Source: PRS1 sp965250265 (lineage in GTDB: Bacteria > Bacteroidota > Bacteroidia > Flavobacteriales > Flavobacteriaceae). Taken from it: a DNA stretch of 64,000 bases. The stretch covers positions 186,001-250,000 of the forward strand of contig CBDFNO010000009.1 in NCBI GenBank assembly GCA_965250265.1. Reading direction: 5' to 3'. The first letter of the stretch is position 1. Every line of letters starts with the position of its first letter. The translations under genes and the position numbers were made by a program. The notes beneath the pieces are model-generated. The model was not told the origin of the DNA. It did not search any database and saw nothing but the letters and a program-made list of their open reading frames with translations. Positions 8,523 through 17,962 of the stretch are shown here, one piece after another.

Positions 8523-9291
8523 TTTCCCATCTTAAAAGTTCATTGTCGATTTCATCTATAATTCGATTTGTAGAATTAAGGATATACTGTTGCCATCTCA
8601 TACGATTTGTTTCATAATCTAAATGATAATTTATTTTCACGAATAGCGATGGATTTTGATAGAGCTTACTTAATTCCTGTTTTAGAGATTTTTTCTGATT
8701 GTTGGATTTTTCAATATCCTTAATGTATTTATTGGGTGGCAATGTTAGAGCAATATGATTTCCTAAGTCATTCATTATAGCTACAATCAAGTCTAAAGAA
8801 ACATTGTGATCTTCAAAACCTAAGCTTGTTTCACTATAGAATTTTGCTAAGTCTTGAAGAATTAATTCGCTTTGTATGAGCTTTGACTCGCCATTGCCTA
8901 ACATACCCTGATACGTTCCTAAGGTGGGTTCAATTCTCCAAAACGAAGCAGCACCATTTCCAATCATTTCGGAGATAGAATCTATAGTTAATTCTGTATT
9001 TCTATTTAAATAATGAATCATTAAGGCGTTAGTTAAATTGAGGACGTCATTTTGAAGATTCAATGTCCTTTCAATATTAACTTTGGTTTTTATAAAATCG
9101 TCTTGTAAAGAAATTAATAACAGCTTTTCGGTTTTACGGTTTTTGTAATTTTGATTCCAATTATTCACCTGAAGTGCCAATAATATACCTACCATAACCA
9201 AAACAATCTCACCAATAGCATATTTAAGGTACTTACCTGTTTTATTTTCGCTCATAAGGTTATAGCGTATTTTCCTAAAGAATTTAATCAT
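8515..9291 (-). CDS. DUF6090-family membrane protein
   Basis: 258 residues, intact. It has the same start as its tandem copy (MIKFFRKIRYNLMSENKTGK), then one membrane helix around residues 24-43 ending in LQVNNWNQ, and a long helical extracytoplasmic part (EKLLLISLQDDFIKTKVNIE). The family is widespread in Flavobacteriia and its function is not established. The stop overlaps the start of the frameshifted paralogue by 8 bp, so the pair was translationally coupled. Near-identity of the first 150 bases in the two copies points to recent duplication or gene conversion. Confidence 0.85.
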   Translation of the reverse strand: MIKFFRKIRYNLMSENKTGKYLKYAIGEIVLVMVGILLALQVNNWNQNYKNRKTEKLLLISLQDDFIKTKVNIERTLNLQNDVLNLTNALMIHYLNRNTELTIDSISEMIGNGAASFWRIEPTLGTYQGMLGNGESKLIQSELILQDLAKFYSETSLGFEDHNVSLDLIVAIMNDLGNHIALTLPPNKYIKDIEKSNNQKKSLKQELSKLYQNPSLFVKINYHLDYETNRMRWQQYILNSTNRIIDEIDNELLRWEND

Positions 9292-9321
9292 TGGTTAATT
9301 AGTTTTAATTCTGCCTAAAAG

Positions 9322-11799
9322 TTAGTCAATAATATTTAAAAACTTTAAACCAAAAATAACCGCATCGTTTTTAAATCCGTTTTGATAAGAACGTACATAA
9401 TCCAACCTTAAAAAGCGAAACTTTTTAAAGCCAATATTATCTATACCTATCGAAAACTCATTATATGGCTTATTGTTTTCAGTAGACAGCGCATGTGCTC
9501 CAATAACCAAATTGTAATTGAGTTTATTAAGTAATGGAATCTTACCCAAAATATAGCCTTTAAAATTATGTTCTGTATGAAACTCTAAATAATTTTTGTT
9601 TGTACTTAAAGCATAGTATGGCAAGTTGTTAAACACATTGGTATAACTGGTGGACCTGCCTATATGTGTTTGGTTTGCATTAAAATGCTGGTAATCCATA
9701 AAGGCAATATCATCGGCATTAAAAAAGGTTCCTACTCTTAAATTATATTGTAAATAGCCTTTATTTGCAACATTAAACACTTGATATAAACGTGCTTTTA
9801 TCTGGCCGAAATTATAACCTGCGTTTGAAGCCGAAAATCCTTTTTCGTATCCTAATAGTAATGTTGGGTATTTAGAATTGGGAATGTTAAACTTGCTATC
9901 TGGATAGCTTAAATACTCTTGCCCAAAATTAATTCGTGCAGATACATTTAATTTTAAAATGTTATGTGTATTAAAAGGCGCCATTCCAAACGCAGTCTCA
10001 TCTAATGGATTATTGCTTGTATAGATGTCGTTTTTATCATTAAAGAAGACTTGATCTGTTGTATTAAACAGTGCATTTCGTCTTTCGAAACTTAAAGTAG
10101 AGTAGAAGCGAAACCCATTAAACCATTCTTGAGAATATGATATTTGTGCAAAGCCCTTATCGTATAATTTCATATAGTTGTCTTCAAAAAATAAGGTGCT
10201 AATTGAATTTACCAAAGGTGAAATAGGCTGGCTCGCATTAAATTGCTGTGTTGTGATACCTCCGGAAAGCGTTATAAATGGACGACTTATATTGTTAAAC
10301 TTATAAGTTATGGATGCTGTTGCTCTAAGACGCTCATCAGAAAAGCCATAGTTTAAAGATGCATTAGCTCTAAAATAACGTCTAAACTCGTCTAAATTCT
10401 TTCTGTAATTTATACTAAATTGACTATTGTAACCTTGTACTGTATTAAAATTTGTATTGGTTAACAAAGCGCCAAAGTTTAAATTCCAACCTTTAAAGGA
10501 GTTTTGGTAATTGTAACCAAATAGAATATTTGGGAGCTTAAATTTATTATTCTTTCTATCGATAGAATCTAAATAGGTTTTAGATTCTCGTATCTCTTGA
10601 ATGCTATCTTTTGTAACATAGTCATTAGACTCTTCGTTGGTTAAAGGTACAGGTCTAATGGTATTCCAATAGGTAGAGTCTTTTTTATTGGCTAGATCTG
10701 CAAACGATAATACTTCTTTGGTAAATGTTTTTTTGGTAAAGCTTGGCTTAAAGTTATACTCGCTATACACAGCAGTAAAACGACCATCACCTTTAATCCC
10801 AAAAATACCATATTTAAAATCGATACTCTGTGAGATGAGCACCCAAAAAGTATCAATAACCGAATAAGAGAAGGTTTGTTTTAACGTAATAATATCTGCT
10901 GCAGGAATTTGAGCTTGCTGTCCTGTAATATCTAATTCCAATGCATAAATAGACCATTGGTCTTCCACGATATATATGGTTCCGGAAAAAATGCGATCGT
11001 TTTCTCGTTTTGGAATTACCTTAATTTTGTTGATGAGGTTTCCTAAATCATCATAAAAAATACCTTCCAGTTTATAACGATAGTAGTTAAACGCATAATC
11101 TGCTATTGGCGACACAATTTGGTTACCAAGTTCTACTGTATTGTTGTAAAAATTATAATCAACATCACTTGCATTGTTAAAACTAAAACCACTGTCGTCA
11201 CCACTAACTTTAGAGGCAATTATCTTTTCTTTCAATTTATCAGGTCGCTTATATTCAATTTTAGAAATGGTTTCTGAAAGATAAATAATACCACTTCTGG
11301 TAGAATCTAATCCACCACCAAGATCGCCTATGTCTTGCCCTAATATTTTTTCGGGAGCATTTTTTATTCGAATTAATCCGCGAGAATAAAAATTGGCTTT
11401 AAAAGATTCAATCCTTTCAAGCATTACTTTTCTGTTAGCAATCGTACTTCTAATAATTCGATTAGCCGGATTTTCGTTTGAATTAATAACAACTTCATCC
11501 AGAGTTATTTTTTCTTCTTCAAGCGAAACATCTAAAGTATAAGGAAACGTCTTTATATTAATTTCTTTCTTTAGCGTTTTATAACCTAGATATTTAAAAA
11601 CAATGGTGAATGTTCCACTGTCGGAAATATTTAATTCGTAATCACCTTCATCATTACTTGTAGTCCCAATATATGTACCTTCAACATATATATTAACAAA
11701 TGCCAATGGATTTCCATTGGAGTCTTTAATGTTTCCAATAATTTGAGAAAAACTTAAAGTTGAGTATAGAAAAGTAAGAAGAAGTAAGGCGTATCTCAT
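9322..11799 (-). CDS. DUF5686 / carboxypeptidase-regulatory-like outer-membrane protein
   Basis: 825 residues. A cleavable signal peptide (MRYALLLLTFLYSTLSFS) is followed by a carboxypeptidase D regulatory-like beta-sandwich (IIGNIKDSNGNPLAFVNIYV; NDEGDYELNIS) at about residues 20-105. A DUF5686 region follows, with a C-terminal half rich in alternating aromatic and polar strands (LKLNVSARINFGQEYL; HNFKGYILGKIPLLNKLNYN) that looks like an outer-membrane beta-barrel. The family is common in Bacteroidota and resembles a plugless TonB-receptor-like porin. No SusD or TonB partner is adjacent, so the substrate is unknown. Confidence 0.88.
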   Translation of the reverse strand: MRYALLLLTFLYSTLSFSQIIGNIKDSNGNPLAFVNIYVEGTYIGTTSNDEGDYELNISDSGTFTIVFKYLGYKTLKKEINIKTFPYTLDVSLEEEKITLDEVVINSNENPANRIIRSTIANRKVMLERIESFKANFYSRGLIRIKNAPEKILGQDIGDLGGGLDSTRSGIIYLSETISKIEYKRPDKLKEKIIASKVSGDDSGFSFNNASDVDYNFYNNTVELGNQIVSPIADYAFNYYRYKLEGIFYDDLGNLINKIKVIPKRENDRIFSGTIYIVEDQWSIYALELDITGQQAQIPAADIITLKQTFSYSVIDTFWVLISQSIDFKYGIFGIKGDGRFTAVYSEYNFKPSFTKKTFTKEVLSFADLANKKDSTYWNTIRPVPLTNEESNDYVTKDSIQEIRESKTYLDSIDRKNNKFKLPNILFGYNYQNSFKGWNLNFGALLTNTNFNTVQGYNSQFSINYRKNLDEFRRYFRANASLNYGFSDERLRATASITYKFNNISRPFITLSGGITTQQFNASQPISPLVNSISTLFFEDNYMKLYDKGFAQISYSQEWFNGFRFYSTLSFERRNALFNTTDQVFFNDKNDIYTSNNPLDETAFGMAPFNTHNILKLNVSARINFGQEYLSYPDSKFNIPNSKYPTLLLGYEKGFSASNAGYNFGQIKARLYQVFNVANKGYLQYNLRVGTFFNADDIAFMDYQHFNANQTHIGRSTSYTNVFNNLPYYALSTNKNYLEFHTEHNFKGYILGKIPLLNKLNYNLVIGAHALSTENNKPYNEFSIGIDNIGFKKFRFLRLDYVRSYQNGFKNDAVIFGLKFLNIID

Positions 11800-11803
11800 A
11801 TGC

Positions 11804-12247
11804 TTATTTCTGAATGATCGATATTGTCTTTTTTGGGTCTTTTATTCTAATTGCAATTTTTTGATAGCTCCAATTTTCATTTACTTTATTTGCGGTAATA
11901 TCCATCTTTCCTTTTCCTTTAGTTCCTTTAACTCTAATAGTTAAATCAACTGTATTATTGTTGTTTGAATATAAGACATAACCTTCTATAATAGCTATTT
12001 TATCTATTGGTTCTAATAAACCTAACGTTTCAATTACTTGTTGATTTTGTTGAGCTTTTTCTAAAGCATTTTCATATATTGAAGTATCTGCATAAGCTTT
12101 AGCAATATTAGAAATGGGACTTGCAAATATGAATAAGATTAGAGCAAAAGTTGATAATACCACTACTGATGGTACAAACCATTTCCAATTTCGTTTATAC
12201 CAATTTTTTTCTAAAATCAATTCATTCATTACAACTAGTTTTTTCAA
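11804..12247 (-). CDS. Coa1-like membrane protein
   Basis: 147 residues. A basic, aromatic N-terminus (ILEKNWYKRNWKWFVPSVVV) enters one membrane helix (about 24-46), followed by a periplasmic domain with the segment IAIIEGYVLYSNNNNTVDLT and the basic tail AIRIKDPKKTISIIQK. This matches proteins annotated as the cytochrome-oxidase assembly factor Coa1 family in Bacteroidota. The actual start may be the second Met (12229, MNELILEK). It lies 4 bp upstream of the DUF5686 gene on the same strand, so the two are probably co-transcribed. The role in oxidase assembly is inferred from the family only. Confidence 0.7.
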   Translation of the reverse strand: MKKLVVMNELILEKNWYKRNWKWFVPSVVVLSTFALILFIFASPISNIAKAYADTSIYENALEKAQQNQQVIETLGLLEPIDKIAIIEGYVLYSNNNNTVDLTIRVKGTKGKGKMDITANKVNENWSYQKIAIRIKDPKKTISIIQK

Positions 12248-12292
12248 ACATAGCTATATTTTTAAAAGATAGTTGTTATAACAGTCTTAAAG

Positions 12293-12751
12293 TTATTTAA
12301 AATCTTTCTTAATCCTATCCAGATCACGCTTGTTATCTCTGTCTTTAATCGTTTCGCGTTTGTCGTAGAGTTTTTTACCTTTTGCCAAAGCAATGTCTAG
12401 TTTTGCAAAGCCTTTTTCGTTAATAAACATACGCAAGGGTACAATTGTAAGACCTGTGTTTTTAACTTCCTTTTCAAGTTTTTTGAGTTCCCGTTTGTTT
12501 AATAGTAATTTCCGTTCTGCTTTAGGCAAATGGTTGTAGTGAGTACCATGGCTGTATTCTTCAATAGACATATTTATTACAAAAAGCTCGCTTTGTTCGT
12601 TAAATTCACAAAAGCTTTCGGCAATGGAAGCTTTACTTAGCCTGATAGATTTTATTTCTGAACCTGTTAATACAATACCAGCAGTATATTTATCGAGTAT
12701 TTCGAATTGGAATCTTGCCTTTTTATTTCGTATGTTAATTGTTTTTTGCAT
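12293..12751 (-). CDS. smpB: SsrA-binding protein SmpB
   Basis: Binds tmRNA and delivers it to stalled ribosomes for trans-translation. The sequence has the whole family pattern: MQKTINIRNKKARFQFEILD, YTAGIVLTGSEIKSIRLSKA, then HGTHYNHLPKAERKLLLNKR and the C-terminal basic tail YDKRETIKDRDNKRDLDRIK that inserts in the mRNA channel. I chose ATG 12751 because homologues begin MQKT; an ATG 9 bp upstream is also possible. It is a stand-alone gene, divergent from the lipoprotein at 12832. Confidence 0.97.
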   Translation of the reverse strand: MQKTINIRNKKARFQFEILDKYTAGIVLTGSEIKSIRLSKASIAESFCEFNEQSELFVINMSIEEYSHGTHYNHLPKAERKLLLNKRELKKLEKEVKNTGLTIVPLRMFINEKGFAKLDIALAKGKKLYDKRETIKDRDNKRDLDRIKKDFK

Positions 12752-12799
12752 GGAGCCCAAATTTAAGATAATTTTTAAATAAAGGCGTTAAGTATTATT

Positions 12800-12807
12800 T
12801 AGCTTTG
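12800..12807 (+). promoter_or_regulatory. Bacteroidota -7 box TAGCTTTG
   Basis: TAGCTTTG fits the TAnnTTTG -7 consensus. It lies 25 bp before ATG 12832, so transcription would begin around 12813. This excludes the longer frame starting at TTG 12805 and decides the start of the downstream lipoprotein. Confidence 0.6.
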
Positions 12808-12831
12808 CGACAGAATATAAAAATTACCCAA

Positions 12832-13572
12832 ATGAAAAAATTAATATTCTTACTTTCATTTACATTAATAATAATATCCTGTAAAAAAGAAACACAGCCA
12901 AAAGAACAGGAGATTGTAGATCAGGCAATTGTAGTGGCTGGTGGTGAACTTTTTTCTCTGTCAACTATTGATTTTGATTTTCGGAATAAGCATTATAAAG
13001 CGACACGTAATAGTGGTATTTTTCAGTTAGAACGTGAATTTAAAGATTCAACAGATGTTATTAGGGATATGTTTAATAACACAGAATATAAAAGGTTTGT
13101 AAATGAGGTTCCGATTAATGTACCTGATTCAATGGCTGTAAAATATACCAATTCTGTAAACTCAGTCCATTACTTTATTGTTTTACCATATGGTTTAAAT
13201 GATGATGCGGTAATTAAAACCTATATTGATGAAGTTAGTATAAAGGAAATAAACTATCACAAAATAAAAGTAACTTTTAAACAAGAACGAGGAGGAAAAG
13301 ATTATGAAGATGTTTTTGTGTATTGGTTTAACGTCGAAAATTATAAATTAGACTATTTAGCGTATTTAACATATAATAGTGATAGAAGTATTGACTTACG
13401 TTTTAGAGAAGCTTATAATGAACGTTATGTGAATGGTATCCGTTTTGTGGATTATAATAATTATAAGCCTGAGAATATGAGCGTTGATTTGATGAGTTTA
13501 GATGAGATGTTTAAAAACAATGAACTGGTGCTTTTATCTAAAATTGAAAATAAAAATATTTCTGTTAAGTAA
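12832..13572 (+). CDS. DUF6503-like lipoprotein
   Basis: About 246 residues. The chosen ATG 12832 gives a lipoprotein signal (MKKLIFLLSFTLIIISCKKE); the -7 box at 12800-12807 rules out the longer TTG start. The mature protein has the segment ELFSLSTIDFDFRNKHYKAT, then beta-rich repeats with many Tyr and Asp residues (VYWFNVENYKLDYLAYLTYN; YNERYVNGIRFVDYNNYKPE). It resembles the lipoproteins grouped as DUF6503, which have a LolA-like, lipid-binding-type fold. Function is unknown. It is convergent with the histidine phosphatase 5 bp downstream. Confidence 0.75.
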   Translation: MKKLIFLLSFTLIIISCKKETQPKEQEIVDQAIVVAGGELFSLSTIDFDFRNKHYKATRNSGIFQLEREFKDSTDVIRDMFNNTEYKRFVNEVPINVPDSMAVKYTNSVNSVHYFIVLPYGLNDDAVIKTYIDEVSIKEINYHKIKVTFKQERGGKDYEDVFVYWFNVENYKLDYLAYLTYNSDRSIDLRFREAYNERYVNGIRFVDYNNYKPENMSVDLMSLDEMFKNNELVLLSKIENKNISVK

Positions 13573-13576
13573 ATAC

Positions 13577-14104
13577 CTAATCTACAACCAAAACTAAATC
13601 CGAAATTATTCCATTATCGGAAATGGTAACAATATAAAGATTTGCATTATTGCTGTCATCAATTGATTCGTATTTTTTGGTGCCAATAACAGCATTCACA
13701 AACATTGGTGTTGTATTACTATGCCCTACTACGAGCACAGTTTTGCCTTTGGTATTTTTTATAAACTCATCAGAATTGAGTTCTCTGGGATTGTAAATAG
13801 TAATTTCCAGATTGTTTTTTTCTGCTGTAGGTTGCGCTGTTTGTTTAGTGCGATTATAATCGGTTGAATAGACAGCGTCAAATTTTACATTCTCTAAAAC
13901 ATAACTCCATTTTGCTGCTCTTAAAATACCTTTTTGTATAAGCAGCGGATCTTTGTTGCTTGTATCGCTTCTGTCTTTTTCGGCATGACGAATAAAATAA
14001 TAGGTGGTTGTTCCTTCAGCGTTTTCTTTTACTTCAACACTTTCTTGCGAAAAAGTTGGTAAAGTAAATAATAAGGCTAAAATAAGTGTAGATAGATATT
14101 TCAT
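13577..14104 (-). CDS. Secreted histidine phosphatase
   Basis: About 175 residues from ATG 14104, chosen because it starts a signal peptide (MKYLSTLILALLFTLPTFSQ); the longer frame would run into the VOC gene upstream. The phosphohistidine-forming motif is YYFIRHAEKDRSD. The second catalytic His is in TVLVVGHSNTTP and the arginine in STDYNRTKQTAQPTAE. It belongs to the phosphoglycerate-mutase/SixA-like branch of the histidine phosphatase superfamily and is presumably periplasmic. It is the third gene of a minus-strand set with a VOC protein and a cupin lipoprotein. The substrate is unknown. Confidence 0.9.
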   Translation of the reverse strand: MKYLSTLILALLFTLPTFSQESVEVKENAEGTTTYYFIRHAEKDRSDTSNKDPLLIQKGILRAAKWSYVLENVKFDAVYSTDYNRTKQTAQPTAEKNNLEITIYNPRELNSDEFIKNTKGKTVLVVGHSNTTPMFVNAVIGTKKYESIDDSNNANLYIVTISDNGIISDLVLVVD

Positions 14105-14135
14105 TTTATTTCTGTTTGTGATGTATGTAATAATG

Positions 14136-14612
14136 TTATTTTTCGAATAGTTGAATACGATTTCCATCAGGATCTTTAATAATTACCATTTTCTTACCAG
14201 AATTTTCATCTTGAACGATTCTACCATGAAAATTAACATTATTAATTTCTAATTGTTTTATCATGCCAGTGAAGTCTGAAACCAAAAAACCAAATTTAAA
14301 AAACCCGGCAATTAAAGTTTTTTTTGGTTGGTTCTTCAAAATATCTTCAGCATAAAGGGTTTTATTAGATTGGATTAATTCAATTTTTATATTTCTATTT
14401 TCTAGATTGGCTTGTTTAAGCCCTATATCTTCAAAATTCACTTGATCTAAAACTTTAAATCCTAAATTATTTGAATACCATACTATTGAGGAATCAATAT
14501 CTTTTACTATAATAGCTGTAAAATGTGCTTCAATAGTAGGTTCAATTTTGCTTTGAGAATATATTGGAAGTGTAACTATTGTGGTCAATATAAGTGCAAA
14601 ATAATATTTCAT
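14136..14612 (-). CDS. Secreted VOC (glyoxalase-fold) protein
   Basis: 158 residues: signal peptide (MKYYFALILTTIVTLPIYSQ), then a single vicinal-oxygen-chelate module (AHFTAIIVKDIDSSIVWYSN; LGFKVLDQVNFE; closing IIKDPDGNRIQLFEK). The metal-ligand positions are only partly kept: the first strand has His in EAHFTAI and the last Gln in NRIQLFE. It starts 3 bp below the cupin gene and is probably co-transcribed with it and the phosphatase. An exported VOC protein suggests binding or detoxification of an extracytoplasmic small molecule, but no specific reaction can be assigned. Confidence 0.85.
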   Translation of the reverse strand: MKYYFALILTTIVTLPIYSQSKIEPTIEAHFTAIIVKDIDSSIVWYSNNLGFKVLDQVNFEDIGLKQANLENRNIKIELIQSNKTLYAEDILKNQPKKTLIAGFFKFGFLVSDFTGMIKQLEINNVNFHGRIVQDENSGKKMVIIKDPDGNRIQLFEK

Positions 14613-14615
14613 TTT

Positions 14616-14999
14616 TTATTTTGGTTCAATAATTAAAAATATTGCTGTGCTGTCACCTATGTTTAATGCTTCATGCCATGCTGTGCCTTCACTGTAAAAA
14701 TAACCATTTGTAGGAAAGCTCACTTCTCTTGTACCACTAGTATCTTTAAGTCGGAATTTACTACCAGCTATTGCATAGCCAAAATGCCTTTTATGATAGT
14801 GCTTTTCGTGACCAGCTCCTGGTTCAAAAGTACATCTTAAAACTCTAATATTTTCATTTTCTTCCAACAATTCGCAAACAGGTTTATTCTTCCATCCTGC
14901 TTGTAGAGGATCGGGTAAACCATTATCAGGTTTACAAGAAAATAATAGGATTAAAAATAAGAAAAGTTTAATGGTTAATTTGTAGCTATTACAGTTCAT
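14616..14999 (-). CDS. Cupin-domain lipoprotein
   Basis: 127 residues with a lipoprotein signal (KLTIKLFLFLILLFSCKPDN). A one-domain cupin follows: the metal-binding motif FEPGAGHEKHYHKRHFGYAI provides the His/Glu ligands, and the second motif is HEALNIGDSTAIFLIIEPK. It heads a three-gene minus-strand group (cupin, VOC, histidine phosphatase) with gaps of 3 and 31 bp. Cupins of this size are usually binding or dioxygenase-type domains. The function is not determined. Confidence 0.85.
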   Translation of the reverse strand: MNCNSYKLTIKLFLFLILLFSCKPDNGLPDPLQAGWKNKPVCELLEENENIRVLRCTFEPGAGHEKHYHKRHFGYAIAGSKFRLKDTSGTREVSFPTNGYFYSEGTAWHEALNIGDSTAIFLIIEPK

Positions 15000-15285
15000 T
15001 TTAATATATATTTAAGTATAAAAACCTTTATATTAATATTAACATAAATATAGTAAATAGTTATTTTATTACTAACCAATATATGTAAAATGACAGATAA
15101 TCTGCTTCTAAAGTACTTAAAAGCAAAAGCAACACTCATTTCATTACAAAACTCGCATTGCTTTTACACTAACCAACCACTTATAAGACTGTTATAAAAT
15201 AAAATTGTTACAATTACTTCTCGATAGTTAACTGAATAATTCCGAAGTACATTTCTCTTTGTGAAACAGACTAAATGACATAATA
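15000..15285. other. Intergenic stretch between cupin gene and clpB
   Basis: 286 bp, very AT-rich. It must hold the promoter of the cupin-VOC-phosphatase group and the end of clpB transcription, both on the minus strand. I found no convincing TAnnTTTG box and no strong hairpin with a U-run. A weak repeat of TAAAAGCAA with TTGCTTTTA (about 15117-15166) could form a loose stem. Confidence 0.4.
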
Positions 15286-17892
15286 TTAAAATTCTTCCGA
15301 AACCAAATCACCTTGATTTCTAAAGACTAACTTTTCATCAAAAGCATCTAAAAGAATAATGCTATCTGTCGTTATTGTTCCTGCTAATAAATCTTTGCTT
15401 AACTGGTTTAATACTTCTTTTTGTATCACTCGTTTTACAGGACGTGCACCATATTCTGGATTGTAACCCTTTTCTGCTAAATAATCAACAGCTTCTTGTG
15501 TAGCATCAAATGTGATGCCTTGTTGTGCAATCATTTTTGTAAGAACCTTTAGTTGCAAACCGACTATTTCATTTATGTTTTTCCTACTTAATGGCGTAAA
15601 CATAATGATATCGTCAATTCGATTTAAAAATTCTGGTCTTACACTTTGTTTGAGTAATCCTAAAACATCAATTTTAGCAGATTCGATGGCTGTATTAATA
15701 TCTTTTGTCGCTTCAAAGCGATCTTGAATAAGATCACTTCCAATATTAGATGTCATAATAATAATGGTGTTTTTAAAATCAGCAATACGTCCTTTGTTAT
15801 CTGTTAAGTGTCCTTCGTCTAATACTTGTAATAATATATTAAAGGTGTCTGGATGAGCTTTATCAATTTCGTCCAACAACACCACCGAATATGGTTTACG
15901 TCGCACTGCTTCTGTAAGTTGCCCGCCTTCATCGTAGCCAACATATCCTGGAGGTGCTCCTACCAATCGGCTTACAGAATGACGTTCCTGGTATTCGCTC
16001 ATATCTATTCTCGTCATCGCATTTTCGTCATCAAACAAATATTCGGCTAAAGCTTTTGCTAATTCTGTTTTGCCAACTCCAGTTGTTCCAAGAAATAAGA
16101 AAGTGCCAATTGGCTTTTGAGGATTTTGTAATCCTGCACGACTTCTTCGTACAGCATCACTCACAGCTATTATTGCTTCTTCTTGTCCAACTACACGCTT
16201 GTGTAATTCTTTTTCAAGATGAAGTAATTTTTCACGTTCGCTTTGTACCATTTTAGTTACTGGAATTCCTGTCCATTTGGCAACTACATCTGCAATATCT
16301 TCGTAAGTGACTTCTTCCTTAATAAGAGCGGTTTCCTGTTGTTCTTGCATTTGCTTTTGAAATACTTCCAGTTGCTCTTGAGCCTCTTTTATTTTTCCGT
16401 AACGTAACTCGGCTACTTTTCCATAATCTCCTTCACGTTCTGCACGTTCTGCTTCAATCTTGTAATTTTCGATATTAGATTTTACAGTTTGAATATTATC
16501 AACAACTTCTTTTTCACTTTTCCATTTCGCATTTATGTCGTTTCGTTCTTCTTTTATATTTGCTAAATCTGAGCGAAGAGATTTCAACTTACTTTCATCC
16601 TTCTCCCGTTTGATCGCTTCAATCTCAATTTCTAATTGCATTACTTTTCTATCAAGTACATCTAATTCTTCAGGTTTAGAATTGATCTCCATTCGTAGCT
16701 TTGAAGCAGCTTCATCCATTAGGTCAATAGCTTTATCAGGAAGGAAACGATTAGTAATGTAGCGTTGCGATAATTCGACTGCACCAATAATGGCTTCATC
16801 TTTAATACGGACTTTGTGATGTGTTTCATACTTTTCTTTAATACCACGAAGAATAGATATAGCACTTTCGTTATCTGGTTCGTTGACCATTACTTTTTGA
16901 AATCGCCTTTCCAGAGCTTTGTCCTTTTCAAAATATTTTTGATACTCATCTAATGTGGTTGCTCCAATAGCACGAAGTTCGCCACGAGCCAAAGCAGGTT
17001 TTAATATATTAGCTGCATCCATCGCACCTTGACCACCACCAGCACCAATTAGTGTATGGATTTCGTCAATAAAAAGTACAACATCACCATCACTATTTGT
17101 AACTTCTTTGATAACCGCTTTTAGCCGTTCTTCAAATTCACCTTTAAACTTAGCACCTGCAATAAGTGCTCCCATATCAAGCGCAAAAATTTGCTTATCT
17201 TTTAGATTTTCAGGAATATCACCAGCAATAATTCTATGTGCTAAACCTTCAGCAATTGCTGTTTTTCCTGTTCCTGGTTCACCAACTAATATTGGATTGT
17301 TCTTTGTTCTTCGAGTAAGAATTTGAAGTATCCTTCGTATCTCTTCATCACGACCAATTACTGGATCCAATTTACCATCTTTAGCAAGCTGATTTAAATT
17401 TTTCGCATATTTGTTCAAAGCATTGTATGTTTCTTCCTGACTTTGTGAAGTCACTTTGCCTCCTTTACGTAAGTCGTTTATAGCAGATTGTAAGCCTTTT
17501 TCGGTTACACTTTGGTCTTTTAGTATTTGTGAAATTTTACTTTTAGTTTTAAAAATAGCTAAGATTAAATGTTCAATAGAGACAAAATCATCTTTCATTT
17601 TTTTTGCAATGATTGATGCTTCATTTAATGTTTTACCAGTAGTTTGCGATAACATAATATCTCCACCTGAAACTTTAGGAAAGCTTTCTACTTGCTTATC
17701 TAAAATTTGTTGCAACATCTCAACATTAACGTTCAATTTTTTTAAAATAAATGGAAGTACGTTCTCATCAACTTCAAAAATGGACTTAAGTAAATGTTCA
17801 TTTTCTATCTGTTGATGCTCTAAGCTTTGTGCAAGCTGTTGTGCCTGCTGTATAGCTTCTTGCGATTTTATAGTATAATTATTAAAGTTCAT
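15286..17892 (-). CDS. clpB: ATP-dependent disaggregase ClpB
   Basis: 868 residues, the full length of a ClpB/Hsp104 unfoldase that rescues aggregated proteins with DnaK. It shows the N-domain (YTIKSQEAIQQAQQLAQSLE), NBD1 with Walker A GEPGTGKTAIAEG and Walker B VVLFIDEIHTLIGAG, the coiled-coil middle domain (ERAEREGDYGKVAELRYGKI), and NBD2 with GTTGVGKTELAKALAEYLF and SVVLLDEIDKAHPD. The C-terminal domain contains NPEYGARPVKRVIQ. No ClpP-binding loop is present. Two TGAC/GTCA-type palindromes sit in the divergent upstream region and are candidates for a heat-shock operator. Confidence 0.98.
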   Translation of the reverse strand: MNFNNYTIKSQEAIQQAQQLAQSLEHQQIENEHLLKSIFEVDENVLPFILKKLNVNVEMLQQILDKQVESFPKVSGGDIMLSQTTGKTLNEASIIAKKMKDDFVSIEHLILAIFKTKSKISQILKDQSVTEKGLQSAINDLRKGGKVTSQSQEETYNALNKYAKNLNQLAKDGKLDPVIGRDEEIRRILQILTRRTKNNPILVGEPGTGKTAIAEGLAHRIIAGDIPENLKDKQIFALDMGALIAGAKFKGEFEERLKAVIKEVTNSDGDVVLFIDEIHTLIGAGGGQGAMDAANILKPALARGELRAIGATTLDEYQKYFEKDKALERRFQKVMVNEPDNESAISILRGIKEKYETHHKVRIKDEAIIGAVELSQRYITNRFLPDKAIDLMDEAASKLRMEINSKPEELDVLDRKVMQLEIEIEAIKREKDESKLKSLRSDLANIKEERNDINAKWKSEKEVVDNIQTVKSNIENYKIEAERAEREGDYGKVAELRYGKIKEAQEQLEVFQKQMQEQQETALIKEEVTYEDIADVVAKWTGIPVTKMVQSEREKLLHLEKELHKRVVGQEEAIIAVSDAVRRSRAGLQNPQKPIGTFLFLGTTGVGKTELAKALAEYLFDDENAMTRIDMSEYQERHSVSRLVGAPPGYVGYDEGGQLTEAVRRKPYSVVLLDEIDKAHPDTFNILLQVLDEGHLTDNKGRIADFKNTIIIMTSNIGSDLIQDRFEATKDINTAIESAKIDVLGLLKQSVRPEFLNRIDDIIMFTPLSRKNINEIVGLQLKVLTKMIAQQGITFDATQEAVDYLAEKGYNPEYGARPVKRVIQKEVLNQLSKDLLAGTITTDSIILLDAFDEKLVFRNQGDLVSEEF

Positions 17893-17962
17893 AATAATTT
17901 ATTTTATGTTTTGTATTATTGATTTCAATAACCTTACCATTCGCATTAGCTAATTAATTAAA

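Noticed and set aside
15512..17815. Several ORFs of 65-119 codons opposite clpB
   Set aside because: They are antisense to a strongly conserved gene, lack recognisable domains and have no promoter signals.
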